Positions 19,756 to 29,353 of a stretch of 64,000 bases of DNA are shown one piece after another. The notes beneath the pieces were generated by a model. It was not told the DNA's origin, did no database searches, and saw nothing but the letters and a program-made list of their open reading frames with translations. A program made the position numbers and the translations under genes. Each line of letters begins with the position of its first letter. Position 1 is the stretch's first letter. Origin of the DNA: Oxalobacter vibrioformis (GTDB lineage: Bacteria; Pseudomonadota; Gammaproteobacteria; Burkholderiales; Burkholderiaceae_D); the NCBI RefSeq assembly GCF_027118995.1, contig NZ_CP098242.1, positions 1,178,001 to 1,242,000 on the forward strand, given 5' to 3'.

Positions 19756-20369
19756 AAGCCGGATGATGCTTTCTTTTTCAATCGAAAAACAGCCAGCGCG
19801 CCACGCAGGTTGCGAAGAAAAGACACCGGTTTTCCATGGTGAAGCGCCACACAGTCTGTCACCGTCAGCCCGACCCGATTGGCCAGGTCGCCAAAATCAC
19901 TGATGGTGGCGCACCGCAGGTTCGGGGTGTCATACCACTCATAGGGCAACTCCTGGGTTACCGGCATACGCCCTTTCAGCAGCGTCAGGCGATTCTGCCA
20001 ATAAGCAAAATTGGGAAAAGAAACAATGGCTTCATTACCCACCCTTGCAATATCGTGCAACAGCGCTTCCACATTTTTCATCATTTGCAGCGCGGACAGG
20101 CACAACACCGTATCAAAAGAATTATCCGCAAACAGGTCAAGCCCCTTTTCCAGATCATGCTGGATAACCGGTACCCCCCTGCTTGCACAGCCCGGAATTT
20201 TTTCATCGTCAATTTCAACACCGTAGCCACTGCATCTTTTTATCGAGTGCAGATATTCCAGCATGGCGCCATCGCCACATCCCAGATCCAGCACATGCGC
20301 CTCTTTAGGCACCCAGTGGGCGATAAATGCCAGGTCGGCCCTGAGTTCCCGCAGTTTGAGTACGGCCAT
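19752..20369 (-). CDS. metW: Methionine biosynthesis protein MetW
   Basis: A 205-residue class I SAM-methyltransferase-fold protein with VLDLGCGDGAMLEYL (motif I), HDLEKGLDLFADNSFD and the MetW-type segment EAIVSFPNFAYWQNR. MetW is needed together with MetX for efficient homoserine O-acylation in many Betaproteobacteria; no methyl acceptor is established. Its ATG overlaps the metX stop (TGATG at 20367-20371), and its own stop overlaps ampG. Confidence 0.93.
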   Translation of the reverse strand: MAVLKLRELRADLAFIAHWVPKEAHVLDLGCGDGAMLEYLHSIKRCSGYGVEIDDEKIPGCASRGVPVIQHDLEKGLDLFADNSFDTVLCLSALQMMKNVEALLHDIARVGNEAIVSFPNFAYWQNRLTLLKGRMPVTQELPYEWYDTPNLRCATISDFGDLANRVGLTVTDCVALHHGKPVSFLRNLRGALAVFRLKKKASSGL

Positions 20370-21508
20370 CAGTTCCCCCGTTCCTCAATTTCCAGCCACA
20401 TCCTGTCAACATAGGATCGGACCAGGTCATGGTATCGTTCATCCGTCAGCAAGAAGGCATCATGCCCGTGCGGCGCGTCAATATCCGCGTAGGTCACTTC
20501 CCGCCGGTTATCAATCAGCGCCTTGACGATTGCCCGGCTGGCATCAGAAGAAAAACGCCAGTCCGTTGTGAATGATGCCAGAAGAAATTTTGCCTGCGTA
20601 CCGGCAAGTGCCCTGGTCAGGTCGCCATCGTAAGGTGCTGCGGGATCAAAATAATCCAGCGCCCGGGTAATCAGCAGATAGGTATTGGCGTCAAAATAGG
20701 AAGAAAACTTGTCGCCCTGGTAATGCAGATAGGATTCGATTTCGAACTCCACACCAAACCCGAAATGATACTGGCCCGAACGCAGCATGCGGCCGAATTT
20801 TTCGGACATGTCCACATTGGAAAGATACGTGATGTGGCCTATCATGCGCGCCACGCGCAAACCGTTTTTCGGCACGACACCATACGCATAAAAATCGCCG
20901 CCGTGAAAATCCGGATCGGTCAGAATCGCCTGGCGGGCCACATCATTAAAGGCAATATTCTGGGCTGTGAGCTTGGCTGTCGATGCAATAGCAATACAGT
21001 GTTCGAGCCGGGCCGGAAACATCATGCTCCACGCCAGCGCCTGCATCCCCCCCAGAGAACCACCCATCACGGCAGCAAATTTCCGTATGCCCAGCACATC
21101 AGCAAGACGGGCCTGTGACTGCACCCAGTCTTCAACGGTGACAACAGGAAAACCATGTCCATAAGGCTTGCCCGTTTCGGGATTGATATGCATCGGCCCC
21201 GTAGAACCAAAGCAGGAGCCCAGGTTATTCACGCCGATGACAAAAAAACGGTTGGTATCAACCGGCTTTCCCGGTCCAACCATGTTGTCCCACCAGCCAA
21301 TGTTATTAGGCTGATCCTCATAATACCCGGCCACATGGTGTGAGGCATTCAACGCATGACAGATCAGTATCGCATTCGATTTATCCGCGTTGAGCGTTCC
21401 GTAGGTCTCATAGACCAGCGTGTAATTGGCAATCAATGCGCCGCTTTGCAAACGCAAAGGCTCATCAAAATCAATTGACCGGGCAGTTACCGCTCCAACA
21501 GAAGTCAT
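20369..21508 (-). CDS. metX: Homoserine O-acyltransferase MetX
   Basis: A 379-residue alpha/beta-hydrolase-fold enzyme that acylates homoserine (acetyl-CoA or succinyl-CoA) in methionine synthesis. The nucleophile elbow is [12 protein letters not shown], with [15 protein letters not shown] before it, the Asp in FTTDWRFSS and the His in [12 protein letters not shown] 21508 is preferred over an in-frame GTG at 21523. The donor acyl group cannot be decided by eye. The gene heads metX-metW-ampG, with overlapping junctions throughout. Confidence 0.95.
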   Translation of the reverse strand: MTSVGAVTARSIDFDEPLRLQSGALIANYTLVYETYGTLNADKSNAILICHALNASHHVAGYYEDQPNNIGWWDNMVGPGKPVDTNRFFVIGVNNLGSCFGSTGPMHINPETGKPYGHGFPVVTVEDWVQSQARLADVLGIRKFAAVMGGSLGGMQALAWSMMFPARLEHCIAIASTAKLTAQNIAFNDVARQAILTDPDFHGGDFYAYGVVPKNGLRVARMIGHITYLSNVDMSEKFGRMLRSGQYHFGFGVEFEIESYLHYQGDKFSSYFDANTYLLITRALDYFDPAAPYDGDLTRALAGTQAKFLLASFTTDWRFSSDASRAIVKALIDNRREVTYADIDAPHGHDAFLLTDERYHDLVRSYVDRMWLEIEERGN

Positions 21509-21560
21509 GTATTCGTCTTGCACCCTGAAAAACAGCGTGCCTTCCTTTTTATTTCATGAA

Positions 21561-21601
21561 AAAACAAAGCCCGAAAGCAGCGGACCTGTCGGGCTTGTTT
21601 T
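21561..21601 (-). terminator. Terminator between ptsI and metX
   Basis: An imperfect 12-13-bp stem (AAACAAGCCCGA on the minus strand, with one bulged base) closes a 14-nt loop and is followed by six T residues on the minus strand. It probably ends the pts transcript about 130 bp after ptsI. Confidence 0.75.
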
Positions 21602-21732
21602 CAAGCTCGCTTTAGCCGCATTTATTTCGGGGACATCCCCCTGCGCCCGCAAGCTGAATTGTTCAAATCGGCGCAACAGTACAAGCATAACGAAGTCATC
21701 GCCCAGCGTCAAACCACAGAAGAAAAAAAGCG

Positions 21733-23514
21733 TTACACGGCTGCAGGCAACTGCCTGACTTTCTCAACAGCCCGCTCTATCGCATCCGGCTCTCCCAGAC
21801 TCAATATTCTTTTTACCCTGGGTGCAAGCTCTTTTAAGCTGGCATTGAGAATTTCCTGCTTCACCGTCAAAAGCTGGGTGGAGTGCATGGAAAACTCCCT
21901 CAACCCCATGCCGAGCAAAAGCCGCGTCATGGCAGGATCTCCGGCAAGCTCACCACAAATGGATACCGGCAAACCAGCCTTTGCTCCCGCCCTGATTACC
22001 GTTGACAACATGGTCAGAATCGCCGGATGCAAGGGATTGTACAAATGGGCCACTTCCGGATCCACCCGGTCAATCGCCAGGGAATACTGGATCAGGTCAT
22101 TGGTACCGATCGACAGAAAATCCAGGCGCCTGGTAAACATGGACAAGGCAAAAATCGCCGCCGGCACTTCAACCATGGCGCCAATAGGAATATTCGGGTC
22201 AAACTTCACCTTTTCGGCCTTCAATTGCGATTTGGCCTGCTCAATCATCGCCAGCGACTGGTCAATCTCAAAAGCATGCACCAGCATCGGAATCAGCAGC
22301 TTTACCGGACCAAAAGCCGATGCCCTGAGGATAGCGCGTAATTGCGTCAGGAAAAGCTCCGGCTCCGCAAGGCAAAAACGGATGGCACGCTTGCCCAGTG
22401 CCGGGTTCAGCACACTGAAATCAGAAATGCCGATCGGCTTGTCGGCACCAATATCCAGCGTGCGGATCGTAACAGGGCGCCCCCGCATGATGACCACCGC
22501 CTTTTTATAGGCTTCAAACTGCTCCTCCTCGCCGGGAAGGCGGCTCATGTCACCGGCCTTGCTCATAAACAGGAACTCGGAACGGAAAAGGCCAATGCCG
22601 CTTGCTCCGTTTTCCAGCGCGGCATTACAGTCATCCGGAAATTCGATGTTCGCCATCAGGGTGATTGGCGTCCCATCGTGCGTCATTGTCGGTGTCTTTT
22701 TCAGCTTGCTGAGTTTTTTCAGCGCCTTTTCCCGGGCCACTTTCCTGACGCGGTATTGTTCCAGCACCAGCGACGTCGGGTTGACAATAACTACCCCGGT
22801 ATCTGCATCGATAATCAGCCAGTCATCCTGTTCGATGAGCATCAATGCATTCGGCAAGCCAAAAACCGCAGGCGCATCAATACTTCTGGCGACAATCGCC
22901 GCATGGGAATTTTTACTGCCGACTTCAGAAATAAAACCACTGAACGTCCGGTCACGAAAATGGAGCATGTCAGCAGGAGAAATATCATACGCCACGACAA
23001 TCATGTCGATGCGCTCCTCCTCCGGGATTTCTGCCAGAACAGGCGCTGTCTCAGGCATATTTTCGCCAACCTGCCCCTGCAGGTTTTTCATGACACGTTC
23101 TGCCACCTGCTGGATATCCGCCTTGCGCTCACGAAGATAAGGATCTTCAATTCCATCGAACTGCGCCGACAATTGCTCAATTTGAGTCAAAAGCGCCCAT
23201 TCCGCATTATATCGTCGCGTGCGAATGATGTTGAGCGGCTCTTTGGCAATCATGGCATCCGAAAGGATCATCGCATGCACATCCAGAAAGGCGCCCAGCT
23301 CAACCGGCGCATCCTTTGGCAGGCTGCTCCAGATACTTTCCAGTTCATTATGAACCGCCTCGATAGCAGCCTCCAGCCGCGTAACCTCAGCCTCAACCTT
23401 TTCCTGGGGAACAAGATAATGACGCACATCCAGCGCAGCACGGGGAATAAGATGGGCGCGACCAATGGATATGCCACGCGAAACCGTGGTGCCATGAAGC
23501 GCGAAAGATGCCAT
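21733..23514 (-). CDS. ptsI: PTS enzyme I (phosphoenolpyruvate-protein phosphotransferase)
   Basis: Enzyme I takes phosphate from PEP and passes it to HPr. The 593-residue protein has the phosphorylated His in GSKNSHAAIVARS, the GIGLFRSEFLFM PEP-binding segment and the C-terminal Cys loop LPVSICGELAGDP. I start it at ATG 23514 (MASFALHG), which has GGGA upstream at good spacing; the ATG at 23532 has its purine run too close. It is the last gene of EIIA-HPr-EI. No sugar permease (EIIB/EIIC) is nearby, so a regulatory or incomplete PTS is likely. Confidence 0.95.
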   Translation of the reverse strand: MASFALHGTTVSRGISIGRAHLIPRAALDVRHYLVPQEKVEAEVTRLEAAIEAVHNELESIWSSLPKDAPVELGAFLDVHAMILSDAMIAKEPLNIIRTRRYNAEWALLTQIEQLSAQFDGIEDPYLRERKADIQQVAERVMKNLQGQVGENMPETAPVLAEIPEEERIDMIVVAYDISPADMLHFRDRTFSGFISEVGSKNSHAAIVARSIDAPAVFGLPNALMLIEQDDWLIIDADTGVVIVNPTSLVLEQYRVRKVAREKALKKLSKLKKTPTMTHDGTPITLMANIEFPDDCNAALENGASGIGLFRSEFLFMSKAGDMSRLPGEEEQFEAYKKAVVIMRGRPVTIRTLDIGADKPIGISDFSVLNPALGKRAIRFCLAEPELFLTQLRAILRASAFGPVKLLIPMLVHAFEIDQSLAMIEQAKSQLKAEKVKFDPNIPIGAMVEVPAAIFALSMFTRRLDFLSIGTNDLIQYSLAIDRVDPEVAHLYNPLHPAILTMLSTVIRAGAKAGLPVSICGELAGDPAMTRLLLGMGLREFSMHSTQLLTVKQEILNASLKELAPRVKRILSLGEPDAIERAVEKVRQLPAAV

Positions 23515-23538
23515 CGTTTTTCCCGACTGCATATCCCT

Positions 23539-23808
23539 TTACTCCGCCTCCCCGAACTTGCCGTTAATGAGGGTGACGATCGCCTCCATGCATTCTGCCT
23601 CATCGGAGCCATCCGTCTCCAACGTGACGCGTGCCCCCTTGCCGGCAGCCAGCATCATGACGCCCATGATGGACTTGGCATTGATTCGCTGATTGTTACG
23701 CGTCATCCAGACTTCGCAGTGATATTTGGTTGCCAGCTGGGTCAGCTTGGCAGAAGCACGGGCATGAAGCCCGAGCTTGTTGACTATTTCCAGTTCTCGT
23801 TCAATCAT
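23539..23808 (-). CDS. ptsH: PTS phosphocarrier HPr
   Basis: An 89-residue HPr. H15 in KLGLHARAS is the site phosphorylated by enzyme I. S46 in NAKSIMGVMML matches the position used for regulatory phosphorylation by HPr kinase in other bacteria; no HPr kinase gene is in this window. It lies between the EIIA gene and ptsI. Confidence 0.96.
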   Translation of the reverse strand: MIERELEIVNKLGLHARASAKLTQLATKYHCEVWMTRNNQRINAKSIMGVMMLAAGKGARVTLETDGSDEAECMEAIVTLINGKFGEAE

Positions 23809-23844
23809 ATTTTGCGTTTGTCCATGACTGCACCACCCATTCCA

Positions 23845-24237
23845 TCAGCAACAGTTATCTATTCTGACTGCACCGCTTTTTCCGCCGGACAGTGCTTTTT
23901 CGATAACCGTTTCCAGGTCATTTTCGCGATACGTGATCGCCCTTAACAACATTGGCAGGCTGACACCGGCAATTACCTCAACCCGCCCCTGCGTTGTCAG
24001 TCGATAACAGCAATTGGACGGCGTGCCTCCCAGCACATCGGTCAGAACCAGCACGCCAGAGCCGTCATCCAGCCGGGCTATCGCCTGCGAAGCGACCAGA
24101 TTAATGTCATTCAGATCCTGGTCAGCCCTGACATCAATAGCTTCTATCCGCTCCTGCTTTCCCTCAAACATATGGGATGCGGTGGCCATAAATGCATTGG
24201 CCAATGGCTCATGCATGATGAGAAGAATACCTATCAT
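23845..24237 (-). CDS. PTS IIA component, mannose/fructose (EIIA-Man) family
   Basis: A 130-residue EIIA domain with the phosphorylated His at residue 9 (GILLIMHEPL) and the family motif TDVLGGTPSNCC. As a stand-alone IIA gene upstream of ptsH and ptsI, it matches the ptsM-ptsH-ptsI set of Betaproteobacteria, in which no membrane permease is encoded. The IIA is thought to signal PEP status rather than feed sugar uptake. The last codons, including two adjacent Cys, look variable. Confidence 0.92.
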   Translation of the reverse strand: MIGILLIMHEPLANAFMATASHMFEGKQERIEAIDVRADQDLNDINLVASQAIARLDDGSGVLVLTDVLGGTPSNCCYRLTTQGRVEVIAGVSLPMLLRAITYRENDLETVIEKALSGGKSGAVRIDNCC

Positions 24238-24380
24238 TTTTCAGCTTGCGGCAAAATTAAAAACCGGACACACATCAGCATCCTGTCAATACGGCCCGAT
24301 AAGCCGCAAGACAAACACCATGCAAATCTTTGCTGCCTGTTAACGTAATACAACCTATTGTAATTAATAAACCCGTCAGG

Positions 24381-25322
24381 TCAAATTGTTTCATCAAGCG
24401 CATTGAAAAACATCTCGGCCACGTTGAACCCGGTCTGCGCTGCAATCTCCCTGAAACAGGTAGGGCTGGTTACGTTAATTTCCGTCAGCCAGTCGCCGAT
24501 AATATCCAGACCAACCAGAAAAAGCCCTTCTGCCGCCAGGCTCAAAGCCAGCGTTTCCGCAATTTCCCTGTCGCGCCCGGATAACGGCTGTGCCACGCCC
24601 TGCGCCCCAACTGCCAGATTGCCCCGGATATCCCCCTTTTGCGGGATACGCGCCAGCGCATAAGGCACCACCGTGCCATTGATCAGCAACACCCGCTTGT
24701 CCCCCAGCGCAATTTGCGGGATAAACTTCTGGGCCATGATGGCGCGACCGCCATTTTCGGTCAATGTTTCAATCACCGAGCCCATGTTCATGCCATCGCC
24801 CATAATACGAAATATGCCGGCACCGCCCATTCCATCAAGCGGCTTGAAAATCACATCCCCGTGCTGCGTGTGAAATTCGCGCAATAAGGCATCGTCACTG
24901 CTGACCAGGGTTGGCACGACAAATTGGGGGAAACGGGCAATCGCCATCTTTTCGTTATAGTCCCTGAGCGCCGCAGGGCGATTGAATATCCGCGCACCAG
25001 CCGCCTCTGCGAGATCAAGCAGATAGGTGCTGTAAAGATAATTCATATCAAAAGGCGGGTCTTTGCGGACAATGACCGCATCAAAAGCGGCCAGCGGGAA
25101 AAACTTCTTTTCTTCGGAACGATACCAGTTGGCATCCTCTTTTCCCGTCAGTACGATCTGCCTTGCCCTGGCAACAATATCGCCATCCGAATAAGCCATG
25201 TCCTGCGACTCAAAAGCATAGATCACATGACCACGCTTTTGCGCTTCCACCATCATGGCGAAAGTCGAATCCTTCCAGACCTTGAAGCTGTCCAGTGGAT
25301 CAGCCAGAAATGCAATTTTCAT
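24381..25322 (-). CDS. gshB: Glutathione synthetase
   Basis: GshB adds glycine to gamma-glutamylcysteine in an ATP-grasp reaction. The 313-residue protein starts MKIAFLADPLDSFKVWKDST. It shows FDAVIVRKDPPFDMNY, the ATP-grasp elements VIFKPLDGMGGAGIFR and MAQKFIP, and the metal-binding end LTEINVTSPTCFREI. It starts 8 bp after gshA, so the two-step pathway is one transcription unit. Confidence 0.96.
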   Translation of the reverse strand: MKIAFLADPLDSFKVWKDSTFAMMVEAQKRGHVIYAFESQDMAYSDGDIVARARQIVLTGKEDANWYRSEEKKFFPLAAFDAVIVRKDPPFDMNYLYSTYLLDLAEAAGARIFNRPAALRDYNEKMAIARFPQFVVPTLVSSDDALLREFHTQHGDVIFKPLDGMGGAGIFRIMGDGMNMGSVIETLTENGGRAIMAQKFIPQIALGDKRVLLINGTVVPYALARIPQKGDIRGNLAVGAQGVAQPLSGRDREIAETLALSLAAEGLFLVGLDIIGDWLTEINVTSPTCFREIAAQTGFNVAEMFFNALDETI

Positions 25323-25330
25323 GAATCGCC

Positions 25331-26629
25331 TCAGATAGCGGCCATTTCAGGATCGGTTCTTTCGAGTTCGATGGATGCCGCCAGCAATGCCAGACGCGCA
25401 ACCACCCCGTACATATAGAAACGGTTGGGAACGGCGGTACCCGGCTCTGCGGCCTTATCCGGCAACGCATGCGGATGTGAAAATGCCAGCGGCACAAAAT
25501 GAGCGCCCGGCGCATTCAGATTCTCTATCTCGCTACGTTGGTCATGAACGCGGTAAAAACCACCTACCACGTACCGGTCAATCATATAAACAACCGGCTC
25601 GGCAACCGCATTATCAACACGCTCGAAAGAATGTACGCCTTCCTGGATAATGACATCACTGACTTCAAGCCCTTCCTTGACAACGGACATCTTGTTGCGC
25701 TGTTTGCGGTTAAGGCCCGTGATCTCGCTGGCATCCGTTACTGTCATGATACCCATGCCATAGGTGCCGGCATCCGCTTTGACAATGACAAAAGGCTTCT
25801 CCTTGATGCCGTATTCCCTGTATTTACGCCGGATCTTGACCAGAACCGAATTGACATTGGCAGCAAGGCACTCTTCCCCCTCACGCGCGGCAAAGTTGAT
25901 CTCGCTGCAGTGATTGAAAAACGGATTGATAATCCAGGGATCAACACCGATCAGTTTGGCAAAGCGCCGCACCACATCATCATAAGCGGCAAAATGATTG
26001 CTTTTACGGCGAATCGTCCAGCCCGCATGCAACGGAGGCAACAGGCTCTGCTCATACACTTCATTCAATATGGCCGGACTGCCTGAACTCAGATCATTAT
26101 TCAGCAAAATGGTGCAGGGATTGAAGTCCGGCAGGCCGACCCTGCGCCCGTTGTTAATCCGGATTAGCGGCTCAATCACATGAACCGAACCATCCGGCAG
26201 TGACAGCTCCGTCGGGCCGGTTATTTCTTCGGAGATGGAGCCCAGGCGCACATTCAGTCCTGCCATCCGCATCAGTTTGATCAGCCGCGCCAGATTTTGG
26301 AGGTAATAGGTATTGCGTGTATGGTTTTCCGGCACCAGCAGAAGGTTTTTGGCATCAGGACAGTACTTTTCAATAGCTGCCATGGTGGCCTGAACCGCCA
26401 GCGGCACCATTTCCGCTGAAAGATTATTAAATCCCCCAGGGAAAAGATTGGTATCGACAGGCGCCAGCTTGAACCCCGCATTGCGCAAATCCACCGAACA
26501 GTAAAACGGCGGCGTATGATCCTGCCACTCCAGGCGGAACCATCTCTCAATCGATGGCGTTGCCTCGACAACGTTTTTCTCCAGCTCAAGGAGCGGGCCA
26601 TTCAAAGCAGTAACCAAATGTGGATCCAT
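25331..26629 (-). CDS. gshA: Glutamate-cysteine ligase, proteobacterial type
   Basis: This enzyme makes gamma-glutamylcysteine, the first step of glutathione synthesis. The 432-residue sequence resembles the GshA family of Betaproteobacteria and allies rather than E. coli GshA, for example LPDFNPCTILLNNDLSSG, NPFFNHCSEINFA and VKADAGTYGMGIM. It precedes gshB with an 8-bp gap. Its leader contains a terminator-like hairpin 35-70 bp upstream of the ATG (26673-26698). Confidence 0.93.
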   Translation of the reverse strand: MDPHLVTALNGPLLELEKNVVEATPSIERWFRLEWQDHTPPFYCSVDLRNAGFKLAPVDTNLFPGGFNNLSAEMVPLAVQATMAAIEKYCPDAKNLLLVPENHTRNTYYLQNLARLIKLMRMAGLNVRLGSISEEITGPTELSLPDGSVHVIEPLIRINNGRRVGLPDFNPCTILLNNDLSSGSPAILNEVYEQSLLPPLHAGWTIRRKSNHFAAYDDVVRRFAKLIGVDPWIINPFFNHCSEINFAAREGEECLAANVNSVLVKIRRKYREYGIKEKPFVIVKADAGTYGMGIMTVTDASEITGLNRKQRNKMSVVKEGLEVSDVIIQEGVHSFERVDNAVAEPVVYMIDRYVVGGFYRVHDQRSEIENLNAPGAHFVPLAFSHPHALPDKAAEPGTAVPNRFYMYGVVARLALLAASIELERTDPEMAAI

Positions 26630-26961
26630 ATCATCCTTTATGATTTGCGAGCATCCTGTCTGTTAAAAACAATGCCTCAGCCTGCTTCATGTGAGGCACT
26701 TTTTCATTTTATCAAACGTGCGCTTTTTTAATTGAAGCACATTTACCGGCCTGCCGCACTGATTTTGACAATATATTGCATTTAAAAAAACGGCTGATGA
26801 GTACAGTTTGACACAAAATCAGAAAACGGGGGGGTCTGCCCGTGTGGCTTTTTTATTTCCCGATAATGGCACTCTCCCGATAAAATAGTAAACTGTTCAG
26901 GGCATCCTCACGAATACCGACATAAACTGCCATGCCCGGCTATCGGGCAGAAAGCGTTGAA
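26630..26961. other. Intergenic region between gshA and ubiK
   Basis: This 332-bp divergent spacer holds a bidirectional terminator-like hairpin at 26673-26698. It also has a weak hairpin (ACGGG/CCCGT, 26826-26843) followed by GTGG and a run of six T on the plus strand, and A/T-rich sequence around 26760-26790. I see no convincing -35/-10 pair and no ORF with coding character. Confidence 0.6.
26673..26698. terminator. Terminator-like hairpin in the gshA leader
   Basis: TGCCTCA and TGAGGCA form a 7-bp stem, extended by weaker pairs, around a 12-nt loop. On the minus strand it is followed by TTGTTTTT, and on the plus strand by CTTTTTCATTTT. It lies between divergent genes rather than after one, so it is either an attenuator of gshA or the end of a small transcript. 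Confidence 0.5.
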
Positions 26962-27231
26962 ATGGAAAATAAAAATATTTTTGATGATCTGCAATCCCGG
27001 ATCAACCAGATTATCGACAGCTCCCCCGTAAAAGATATCGAAAAAAATATCCGCGCACTGATAACACAGGCCCTTTCCCGCCTTGATGTTGTCACACGTG
27101 AAGAGTTTGACCTGCAGGTCATGACAATCACCCAGTTGCGCGAACAGATCAATCTGTTGCAGGCTCATCTGAACAAACTCGAAAAGAAACTGGAAAAGCA
27201 GGCGGGCCCCTCGGATGACCAGACTGTCTGA
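26962..27231 (+). CDS. ubiK: UbiK-type ubiquinone biosynthesis accessory factor
   Basis: An 89-residue, almost entirely helical protein with the BMFP/YqiC pattern: an N-terminal amphipathic helix (FDDLQSRINQIIDSSP), DIEKNIRALITQALSRLDVVTREEFD and a C-terminal coiled coil (about residues 50-82). UbiK trimers bind lipid and UbiJ and help aerobic ubiquinone synthesis. I start it at ATG 26962 (MENKN); an in-frame ATG at 26932 would add ten residues. It ends 8 bp before comM. Confidence 0.85.
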   Translation: MENKNIFDDLQSRINQIIDSSPVKDIEKNIRALITQALSRLDVVTREEFDLQVMTITQLREQINLLQAHLNKLEKKLEKQAGPSDDQTV

Positions 27232-27239
27232 ATAACCGC

Positions 27240-28763
27240 ATGAGCCTTGCCATCCTGAAAAGCCGTGCCCTGACCGGCATGGAAGCGCCTGAAGTCACGG
27301 TCGAGGTCCATCTGGCAAATGGCCTGCCGTCTTTCACTATTGTGGGGCTTGCCGACACCGAAGTAAAAGAAGCGCGCGAGCGTGTCAGGGCGGCCCTGCA
27401 AAATGCCCGCTTTGAATTTCCTGCCAGAAGAATCACGGTCAACCTGGCTCCTGCCGACCTGCCAAAAGAGTCCGGGCGTTTCGATCTGCCCATCGCACTG
27501 GGCATCCTGGCTGCATCCGGTCAAATGCCGAAAGAAAAACTCAGCCATTACGAATTTGCCGGCGAGCTCTCTCTTTCCGGTGATCTTCGCCCCATACGCG
27601 GCGCACTGGCCATGACCTTTGCCATGCAGCGCTCAGGGACAGCATCGGGCAGCCGCACCGCTTTTATTCTTCCATCGGACAATGCCGAAGAAGCATCACT
27701 GGTTGATGACATTGCTATCCTGCCAGCCAATTCATTACTGGAAGTGTGTGCCCACTTCAGTTCAAATGAAGAAGAGCAGCAGCTCAAGCAACACACCGGC
27801 AGGAACGGTTTCGAAACCTCATCGTATCCGGACTTTGCCGAGGTCAAAGGACAGACACAGGCAAAGCGTGCACTGGAAGTCGCTGCGGCCGGCAGTCATA
27901 ATGTGCTGATGAGCGGCCCTCCGGGCACAGGAAAAACCATGCTCGCCACCCGGTTCGCCGGCATTCTCCCTCCCATGACGGATGAAGAAGCCCTTGAATC
28001 CGCCGCCGTTCAATCACTGACAGGGCATTTTGAGGCATCACGCTGGAAAATGCGTCCTTACCGTTCCCCGCATCATACCGCTTCGGGTGTGGCGCTGGTC
28101 GGCGGTGGCAACACCCCTCGTCCGGGTGAAATTTCCCTTGCTCATTGCGGCGTGCTCTTTCTTGATGAGTTGCCGGAATTTGACCGCCGTGTCCTGGAAG
28201 TCCTGAGGGAACCGTTGGAATCCGGCCACATCACCATTTCCCGTGCGGCGCGCCAGGCCACGTTTCCGGCACGTTTCCAGATGATCGCCGCCATGAACCC
28301 CTGCCCCTGCGGTTATCTTGGCCATGCCTCAGGCAAATGCCGCTGCACACCTGACGCGGTTGCCCGCTACCAGTCCCGGATATCCGGCCCCCTGCTGGAT
28401 CGTATTGACATCCAGATACCGGTACAGGCACTGGACCAGGAAGAATTGATGAAACCCTCTGCCAGTGAATCATCGGCTGCCATTGCCAGGCGCGTTGCAC
28501 AAGCATATGCCCTGCAACACCACCGGCAGGGCAAATCCAACAATCTGTTGCTCCCACCGGAAATCGACGCCTACTGCAAGCCGGATGAAAAAGGTGAGCA
28601 GTTGTTAAGGCAGGCAATGGTCCGTCTTAACTGGTCGGCCAGAGCCTATCATCGTGTACTGAAAGTCGCCCGCACCATTGCCGATCTGGCAGAGGATGCG
28701 CATGTGGGACAGCGGCACATTGCCGAAGCGATACAATACCGGAGAGCACTTCAGGAACCATAA
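27240..28763 (+). CDS. comM: YifB/ComM family AAA+ ATPase (Mg-chelatase-like)
   Basis: A 507-residue protein with an N-terminal Lon-protease-like fold (about 1-180), an AAA+ core with Walker A GPPGTGKTM and Walker B GVLFLDELPEF, and a C-terminal lid domain with NPCPCGYLGH...CRCTPDAV. ComM is a hexameric helicase that promotes branch migration when transformed DNA is integrated. It is not a true magnesium chelatase. It follows ubiK closely and is followed by a DUF1840 gene 44 bp later. Confidence 0.94.
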   Translation: MSLAILKSRALTGMEAPEVTVEVHLANGLPSFTIVGLADTEVKEARERVRAALQNARFEFPARRITVNLAPADLPKESGRFDLPIALGILAASGQMPKEKLSHYEFAGELSLSGDLRPIRGALAMTFAMQRSGTASGSRTAFILPSDNAEEASLVDDIAILPANSLLEVCAHFSSNEEEQQLKQHTGRNGFETSSYPDFAEVKGQTQAKRALEVAAAGSHNVLMSGPPGTGKTMLATRFAGILPPMTDEEALESAAVQSLTGHFEASRWKMRPYRSPHHTASGVALVGGGNTPRPGEISLAHCGVLFLDELPEFDRRVLEVLREPLESGHITISRAARQATFPARFQMIAAMNPCPCGYLGHASGKCRCTPDAVARYQSRISGPLLDRIDIQIPVQALDQEELMKPSASESSAAIARRVAQAYALQHHRQGKSNNLLLPPEIDAYCKPDEKGEQLLRQAMVRLNWSARAYHRVLKVARTIADLAEDAHVGQRHIAEAIQYRRALQEP

Positions 28764-28807
28764 CCGGTTTATCCGAACCAATGATGAGAAACAACAGGAG
28801 ATAGCAC

Positions 28808-29212
28808 ATGCTGGTGACATTCAAATCAAAAGCCACAGGGGATCTTTACATGTTTGAAGAGAATGCCCGGCAGATTCTTGATCTTCTGGGCAAAGAAGTT
28901 CGCCAGGGCATTATCACGGCAGAACAGACCGGTGATGCCATCAAGGTACTGGAAGCGGAAATCGCCCGCCAGAAGATAGAAGAGGCAAGAGAGAAAGAAG
29001 AGCGGGAAAAGGAAGAACGCGAAGCGGAAGAACGGCGCTTTTATGGTGAGGGCAAGGACGAGGAAGATGAAAAAGAGAAGGAACGTCTCAGGGGCAAGCC
29101 AGAACCCCAAAAAGTCGAACCTTCCGTCCCATTTTCAGCACGTGCCTATCCCTTCCTGCAAATGCTGAAAGCCGCTCACAAAAAAGAACGCGATATCGTC
29201 TGGGGGGTCTAG
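28808..29212 (+). CDS. DUF1840 domain protein
   Basis: A 134-residue protein that begins MLVTFKSKATGDLYMFEENA and ends with PFSARAYPFLQMLKAAH, both typical of DUF1840. The centre (about 55-105) is an extremely Glu/Lys/Arg-rich predicted single helix. No function is known for the family, which is mostly betaproteobacterial. The start has a good ribosome-binding site (CAGGAG) 7 bp upstream. Confidence 0.85.
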   Translation: MLVTFKSKATGDLYMFEENARQILDLLGKEVRQGIITAEQTGDAIKVLEAEIARQKIEEAREKEEREKEEREAEERRFYGEGKDEEDEKEKERLRGKPEPQKVEPSVPFSARAYPFLQMLKAAHKKERDIVWGV

Positions 29213-29353
29213 CACGTGATTTCAGACACCATTCACCGGAAAAAATCAAAAAAAGTTCGAGTTTGGTGTACCCTATAGCGTTTGATATGGCTTTATGTCC
29301 CTTAAGGCTTCACGCAACTGAAAATTTATTCCGGCAACACATCCCATTTTTCC

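Noticed and set aside
22342..23946. Long plus-strand open frame (534 codons) opposite ptsI and ptsH
   Set aside because: It is antisense to well-identified genes and its translation has no protein-like motif; it arises from the codon bias of the true frame.
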